From positions 2,493,001 to 2,557,000 of the forward strand of contig NZ_CP036186.1 in the NCBI RefSeq assembly GCF_015291885.1: 64,000 bases of DNA, written 5' to 3'. Made by a program: the position numbers and the translations under genes. Shown in pieces: positions 56,276 to 64,000 of the stretch; the stretch's first letter is position 1, and every line of letters begins with the position of its first letter. The notes below the pieces were generated by a model, which did no database searches, was not told the origin of the DNA, and saw only the letters and a list, made by a program, of their open reading frames with translations. Source of the DNA: Stutzerimonas stutzeri. Lineage in GTDB: Bacteria > Pseudomonadota > Gammaproteobacteria > Pseudomonadales > Pseudomonadaceae.

Positions 56276-57583
56276 ATGAAAGCATTCAACTTGCTGCTCG
56301 GTTCCGCCTGCATGGCCACGATTGCGCTGGCCCAGGCCGCCGAAACCCTCACCGTCGCCACCGTCAACAACGCGGACATGATCCGCATGCAGCGCCTCTC
56401 CAAGACCTTCGAACAGCAGAATCCCGACATCAAGCTCAACTGGGTGGTGCTCGAAGAGAACGTTCTGCGTCAGCGCCTGACCACCGACATCGCCACCCAG
56501 GGCGGCCAGTTCGACGTGCTCACGATTGGCATGTATGAAGCTTCGCTCTGGGGCGACAAGGGTTGGCTGGCGCCGATGAAGGATCTGCCAGAAGGCTACG
56601 ATCTGGACGACGTATTTCCTTCAGTACGCGAAGGCCTGTCGGTAGACGGGACGCTGTACGCCCTGCCGTTCTACGCCGAAAGCTCGATGACCTACTACCG
56701 CACTGACCTGTTCGAGCAGGCCGGTCTGGACATGCCCGAACATCCCACCTGGACGCAAATGGCCGGGTTCGCCGAAAAGCTGCACAAGCCCGGCGAAGAC
56801 CAATACGGCATCTGCCTGCGCGGCAAGGCCGGTTGGGGCGAGAACATGGCGCTGGTCACGACCGTCGCCAACGCTTTCGGCGCGCGCTGGTTCGACGAGA
56901 AGTGGCAGCCCGAATTCGATGGCCCCGAATGGACCAAGGCGGCCAACTTCTATGTCGACCTGCTCAGCCAATACGGCCCGCCCGGCGCCTCCAGCAATGG
57001 TTTCAACGAAAACCTGGCGCTGTTCAACAGCGGCAAATGCGCCATGTGGGTCGATGCGACCGTTGCAGGCTCCTTCGTGACCGATGAATCGCAGAGCAAG
57101 GTCGCCGATAAGGTGGGCTTCACCTTTGCTCCGCAGGAAGACACCGACAAGGGTTCCGCCTGGCTGTACTCCTGGGCACTGGCGATCCCGACCAGCTCGC
57201 AACAAAAGGACGCCGCCAAGCAATTCACCGCCTGGGCGACCTCGAAGGACTACGCCAAGCTCGTTGCCGAAACAGATGGCGTTACCAACGTGCCACCGGG
57301 TACTCGTGAGTCCACCTACAGCGACGAATACATGGCCGCCGCACCCTTCGCCAGGATCACGCTGGAGTCGCTCAAGCAGGCCGATCCCGCCTCGCCTTCG
57401 GCCAAGCCGGTGCCTTATGTCGGTATCCAGTTGGTGACCATCCCGGAATTCCAGGCCATCGGCACTCAGGTCGGCAAGATGTTCTCCGCGGCGCTGACCG
57501 GACAGATGCCAGTCGAGCAGATGCTGACCGCTGTGCAGCAATCCACGACGCGGGAAATGAAGCGCGCCGGTTATCCCAAGTAG
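56276..57583 (+). CDS. mtlE: Polyol ABC transporter substrate-binding protein MtlE
   Basis: The 435-residue periplasmic binding protein of the sorbitol/mannitol ABC family has a signal peptide (FNLLLGSACMATIALAQAAE) followed by LTVATVNNADMIRMQRLSKTFEQ and GQFDVLTIGMYEASLWGDKGWLAPM. It captures mannitol, sorbitol or arabitol and delivers it to MtlFG. GGAG 7 nt before the ATG marks the start. It opens the mtlEFGKDY operon. A stem-loop between it and mtlF probably stabilises the mtlE message, so that binding protein exceeds permease. The gene itself is intact. Confidence 0.93.
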   Translation: MKAFNLLLGSACMATIALAQAAETLTVATVNNADMIRMQRLSKTFEQQNPDIKLNWVVLEENVLRQRLTTDIATQGGQFDVLTIGMYEASLWGDKGWLAPMKDLPEGYDLDDVFPSVREGLSVDGTLYALPFYAESSMTYYRTDLFEQAGLDMPEHPTWTQMAGFAEKLHKPGEDQYGICLRGKAGWGENMALVTTVANAFGARWFDEKWQPEFDGPEWTKAANFYVDLLSQYGPPGASSNGFNENLALFNSGKCAMWVDATVAGSFVTDESQSKVADKVGFTFAPQEDTDKGSAWLYSWALAIPTSSQQKDAAKQFTAWATSKDYAKLVAETDGVTNVPPGTRESTYSDEYMAAAPFARITLESLKQADPASPSAKPVPYVGIQLVTIPEFQAIGTQVGKMFSAALTGQMPVEQMLTAVQQSTTREMKRAGYPK

Positions 57584-57611
57584 GCATTTTCTTCCGAAGA
57601 TGAAACCGGAC

Positions 57612-57629
57612 AGGGCTCGCCCGAGCCCT
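57612..57629 (+). repeat. Intercistronic stem-loop between mtlE and mtlF
   Basis: AGGGCTC-GCCC-GAGCCCT forms a perfect 7-bp stem with a 4-nt loop, 29 nt after the mtlE stop and without a T run. Such hairpins after binding-protein genes usually protect the upstream mRNA or cause partial termination. Confidence 0.6.
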
Positions 57630-57657
57630 CATGGCCTTCTTTCAGCCGGAGCACACC

Positions 57658-58602
57658 ATGGCCACCCCATCTGCAGCCTTGCCCAAGGCACCTGTCACCG
57701 ATACGGCAAGCGAGCCGAGCGAGCGCAAGCCACGCCGCTTCGGCCCCAGCTGGTTTCTCGTCAGCCCGTCCGTTGCGCTGTTGCTGCTGTGGATGCTGGT
57801 TCCGCTGTCGATGACCGTCTACTTCTCGGTGATCCGCTACAACCTGCTCTATCCCGGTGAGAACGATTTCGTCGGGCTGGAGAACTTCCATTACTTCCTG
57901 ACCGATGCCGGCTTCATGCCGGGCATGACCAACACACTGATCCTGGTCGGCAGCGTGTTGCTGATCAGCGTCGTGCTCGGCGTGCTCATCTCTGCCCTGC
58001 TGGAGGCGGCGGATTTCGCCGGCCGCGGGATCGTCCGGGTGCTGCTGATCTCGCCGTTCTTCATCATGCCGACCGTGAGCGCGCTGGTCTGGAAGAACCT
58101 CATCTATCACACGGTCTCGGGCATTCTCGCGGCGGTGTGGAAGTTCTTCGGCGCGCAGCCGGTGGACTGGCTTGCACAGCACCCGCTGGCGTCCATCGTG
58201 ATCATCGTGTCCTGGTAGTGGCTGCCCTTCGCGATTCTGATCCTGATGACGGCCATGCAGTCCCTCGATCAGGAACAGAAAGAAGCCGCCCGCCTCGACG
58301 GTGCCGGCCCCATCGCCATCTTCTGGCACCTGACCTTGCCGCATCTGGCGCGCCCCATCGCCGTGGTGGTGATGATCGAAACCATCTTCCTGCTATCGGT
58401 CTTCGCCGAGATCTTCACCACTACCAGTGGTGGTCCCGGCTACGCCTCGACCAACCTTGCCTACCTGATCTACACCCAGGCGCTGCTGCAATTCGACGTC
58501 GGCATGGCATCGGCCGGCGGGTTGATCGCGGTGGTCATCGCCAATATCGCGGCGATCATTCTGGTGCGGATGCTCGGCAAGAATCTCACCGAAAAATACT
58601 GA
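57658..58602 (+). pseudogene. mtlF: Polyol ABC transporter permease MtlF, interrupted by an in-frame TAG
   Basis: The full frame has 314 codons and encodes a MalF-type permease (SWFLVSPSVALLLLWMLVPLSMTVYFSVIRYN...). Codon 187 is TAG (58216-58218), reading VIIVSW-stop-WLPFAILILMTAM; the same frame continues perfectly to 58602. The stop lies just before the EAA loop (EQKEAARLDGAGPI), which docks on the ATPase, so a 186-residue product should be non-functional. The homologous residue is probably Gln (CAG), one C-to-T change. Alternatives are a sequencing error, amber suppression, or a restart at Met197 giving a split protein. The start at 57658 has CGGAG 6 nt upstream. The genes downstream look intact, so the lesion is recent or not real. 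Confidence 0.88.
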
Positions 58603-58612
58603 GGACAGACCG

Positions 58613-59446
<834 letters not shown>

Positions 59447-59483
59447 CGCCGATGAGCTGAGAAGAACAATAGAGGATTCGAAC

Positions 59484-60587
<1,104 letters not shown>

Positions 60588-60623
60588 CGGCCCCATAGCC
60601 GCCCGAGCCCTGACTTACCGGCA

Positions 60624-60651
60624 GATCGCTGCGCCTGTAATGGCAGCGATC
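60624..60651 (+). repeat. Intercistronic stem-loop between mtlK and mtlD
   Basis: GATCGCTGC (60624-60632) and GCAGCGATC (60643-60651) form a perfect 9-bp stem with a 10-nt loop and no T tract. It separates the transporter genes from the catabolic genes, so it may set their relative mRNA levels. Confidence 0.55.
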
Positions 60652-60693
60652 CGGCCCCCGGCTTTTCCACTTTCAAGCCCAGCGAGGCCCGAG

Positions 60694-62172
<1,479 letters not shown>

Positions 62173-62183
62173 CGGGGTGCGGC

Positions 62184-63707
62184 ATGTTTCTCGGAATCGA
62201 TTGTGGCACCCAGGGCACCAAAGCACTGCTGTTCGACGCCGCCAGCGGGCGCGTGCTGGGCCAGGGCTCGGCGGCGCACACGCTCATCAGCGGTGCCAAT
62301 GGCCGCCGCGAGCAGGACGTCACGCAATGGACAACCGCGTTCGCCACCGCGACGAAAGCCGCCCTTACCGAGGCCGGAGTGGACGGTCGCGAGGTACTGG
62401 GCATCGGTGTGTCCGGGCAGCAACACGGTCTGGTCACGCTCGACCGCGACGGCCGGGTGCTGCGCCCGGCCAAGCTCTGGTGCGACACGGAGTCGGCTAC
62501 GGAGAATCAGCGCCTGCTCGACTGGCTGGGCGGTGAACAGGGTTCGCTGCAACGCCTCGGTATCGTCATCGCACCGGGCTACACGGTATCCAAGCTGCTG
62601 TGGATGAAGGAGCAGCACCCCGCGCTGTTCGCTCGCATCGCCCATATCCTGCTGCCCCACGACTACCTCAATTACTGGCTGACCGGGCGTTGCGTAAGCG
62701 AATACGGCGACGCCTCCGGCACCGGCTATCTCGATGTGCGCACCCGGCAGTGGGCGTTCGACATCCTGCGGTATGTCGATCCCAGCGGCCGCCTGGAGGC
62801 GGCGCTGCCGGAGCTGATCGAACCCCATCAGCCGGTCGGCCGGCTACGCCCCGAACTTGCCGGCCGGCTGGGCCTGAACTCCCAGGCCATCGTGGCGAGC
62901 GGCGGTGGTGACAACATGATGGGCGCAATCGGCACCGACAACATCCGCCCCGGCGCGATCACCATGAGCCTGGGAACCTCCGGCACGCTCTACGCGTTCT
63001 CCGGGGAACCTAGGATCAGTCCGCAGCCATCAGTCGCGACGTTCTGCTCGTCCAGCGGGGGCTGGCTGCCGCTGATCTGCACCATGAACCTGACCAACGC
63101 CAACGCTGCGATACGCGACCTGCTGGAGCTGGACCTCGATGCGTTCAACGCGCTGGTGGCGCAGGCGCCGATCGGCTGCGAGGGCATCACGATGCTGCCG
63201 TTTCTCAACGGCGAGCGCGTCCCCGCCCTGCCCCAGGCCAGCGCCAGCCTGCACGGCCTGACCACGGAAAACCTCACCCGCGCAAACCTCTGCCGGGCCG
63301 TTGTCGAGGGCGTGACCTTCGGCCTGCGCTATGGCCTGGACTTGCTTCGCGAAAGCGGCATCCGCAGCGAGCGCATCCAGCTGATCGGCGGCGGCGCGAA
63401 GAATCCACTGTGGCGCCAGATAGTCGCCGACATGATGGCCACGCCGGTAGTCTGCACCCGCCACAGCGAGGCCGCGGCGCTGGGCGGCGCGATCCAGGCG
63501 GCATGGTGTCATGCACGACAGCACGACTCCGGCGCCAGCCTCGAAGCCATCTGCTCGCGCTGCGTCAGCCTGGACGAAGGCACCGCGGTCGCGCCAGTCA
63601 CCGAGTCGGTCCGGGCCTATGAGCAGGCCTATCGCCGCTATCGGCAGCTGGTGGCCAGCACTTACGGTGGGCAGACACCACCGGAGCTGACGCCGGTCGC
63701 CTCCTGA
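62184..63707 (+). CDS. mtlY: Xylulokinase of the mannitol/arabitol operon
   Basis: The 507-residue FGGY kinase begins MFLGIDCGTQGTKALLFDA (phosphate-binding) and carries GVSGQQHGLV, ASGGGDNMMGAIGTDNIRPG and LIGGGAKNPLWRQIVADMM (FGGY C-terminal motif). It phosphorylates D-xylulose formed from arabitol by MtlD. I prefer the ATG at 62184 with GGGG 6-7 nt upstream; a GTG at 62169 overlapping the mtlD stop would add five residues. It is the last gene of the operon, followed by a strong terminator. Confidence 0.93.
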   Translation: MFLGIDCGTQGTKALLFDAASGRVLGQGSAAHTLISGANGRREQDVTQWTTAFATATKAALTEAGVDGREVLGIGVSGQQHGLVTLDRDGRVLRPAKLWCDTESATENQRLLDWLGGEQGSLQRLGIVIAPGYTVSKLLWMKEQHPALFARIAHILLPHDYLNYWLTGRCVSEYGDASGTGYLDVRTRQWAFDILRYVDPSGRLEAALPELIEPHQPVGRLRPELAGRLGLNSQAIVASGGGDNMMGAIGTDNIRPGAITMSLGTSGTLYAFSGEPRISPQPSVATFCSSSGGWLPLICTMNLTNANAAIRDLLELDLDAFNALVAQAPIGCEGITMLPFLNGERVPALPQASASLHGLTTENLTRANLCRAVVEGVTFGLRYGLDLLRESGIRSERIQLIGGGAKNPLWRQIVADMMATPVVCTRHSEAAALGGAIQAAWCHARQHDSGASLEAICSRCVSLDEGTAVAPVTESVRAYEQAYRRYRQLVASTYGGQTPPELTPVAS

Positions 63708-63742
63708 GGCGCAGCGCTCGGTCACAGGCAAACGGTCATAAA

Positions 63743-63775
63743 AAAGGCAAAGCCACGGTGTGTGGCTTTGCCTTT
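63743..63775. terminator. Bidirectional terminator after mtlY
   Basis: AAAGGCAAAGCCAC (63743-63756) and GTGGCTTTGCCTTT (63762-63775) form a 14-bp perfect stem with loop GGTGT, 36 bp past the mtlY stop. The A and T ends allow termination of the convergent acyl-CoA dehydrogenase gene too. Confidence 0.9.
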
Positions 63776-63799
63776 GGTCCTTTCCCCCGGGACGACGCC

Positions 63800-64000
63800 T
63801 CAGCGGCTACGCAGCGCCTCGCGCGGCACGTACTTGCCCAGCTCGTGGCGAGCAATGGCCACCCGATGCACCTCGTCCGGGCCATCGGCCAGGCGCAGCG
63901 TGCGCTGCATCGCCCACCAGTGCGCTAGCGGGAAGTCCTCGGAAACCCCGGCGCCGCCGTGAATCTGAATGGCGCGATCGATGACCTTCAGCGCCACGTT
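63800..64000 (-). CDS. Acyl-CoA dehydrogenase, C-terminal fragment (gene continues beyond window)
   Basis: The frame is open to the last base and encodes the final 66 residues of an acyl-CoA dehydrogenase: [33 protein letters not shown] is the conserved FAD-binding C-terminal helix region (IQxxGGxG), followed by [22 protein letters not shown]. Only the 3' end is visible, so the substrate class cannot be set. It is convergent with mtlY and shares its terminator. Confidence 0.9.
   Translation of the reverse strand, partial: NVALKVIDRAIQIHGGAGVSEDFPLAHWWAMQRTLRLADGPDEVHRVAIARHELGKYVPREALRSR

Noticed and set aside
58246..58602. Independent small gene for the C-terminal half of MtlF
   Set aside because: No ribosome binding site is seen before the ATG at 58246, and the frame is the direct continuation of mtlF across the TAG. 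It is better described as one interrupted gene.

Overview
The window is a GC-rich chromosomal segment of a pseudomonad, most likely the Stutzerimonas (Pseudomonas) stutzeri group. The basis is gene content: mexS-mexT-mexEF-oprN, muxABC-opmB, a pseudomonad mannitol (mtl) operon and REP elements with a GGTGGGC..GCCCACC palindrome. No database search was possible, so genus is inference. I found no rRNA, tRNA, CRISPR, insertion sequence or prophage.

Layout. 1-885: 3' end of glgX. 1075-4654: an M23 peptidase, a DUF2218-cytochrome b561 fusion, a DOPA-dioxygenase-like enzyme and its divergent LysR regulator. 4935-8984: a tightly overlapping row of a 26-codon ORF, DUF72, ybhP-like, clsB-like and ybhN-like genes (membrane lipids). 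9335-17011 (minus): glgE, a treS-maltokinase fusion and glgB, which form the trehalose to maltose-1-phosphate to alpha-glucan route; glgX at the window start belongs to the same metabolism. 17370-20367: a 54-residue protein, a LigD polymerase-only protein, Ku and a stress-type SDR. 20473-28934: mexS, mexT and the mexEF-oprN efflux operon, with a nod-box-like site before mexE. 29417-30409: a solitary TRAP binding protein. 30492-39418 (minus): muxABC-opmB efflux operon. 39701-44729: a second MurJ-type flippase, a SAF-domain oxidoreductase, tpx and an alanine/glycine symporter. 45236-50640: tamB and tamA. 50791-53974: a GNAT, exonuclease III and a PstS-OmpA fusion behind a PHO-box-like sequence. 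54072-63707: mannitol/fructose locus (mtlZ, mtlR, mtlEFGK, mtlD, mtlY). The window ends in the 3' end of an acyl-CoA dehydrogenase gene.

How it works together. GlgE, TreS-Pep2, GlgB and GlgX would interconvert trehalose and glycogen-like glucan. Ku, LigD-Pol and the SDR lie directly beside them, which is consistent with a stationary-phase or desiccation gene block (inference). The mannitol locus would import polyols through MtlEFGK, oxidise mannitol to fructose (MtlD) and phosphorylate the ketose (MtlZ; MtlY for xylulose). However, mtlF carries an in-frame TAG at codon 187, upstream of its ATPase-contact loop, so uptake by this system is probably impaired unless the stop is a sequence error or is suppressed.

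The observations I rate highest are the mtlF amber codon, the PstS-OmpA fusion with a PHO-box-like promoter, the ligase-less LigD next to Ku, the DUF2218-cytochrome b561 fusion, and the tandem MtlR-type repeats before mtlE. I did not find a convincing, wholly new multi-gene system.
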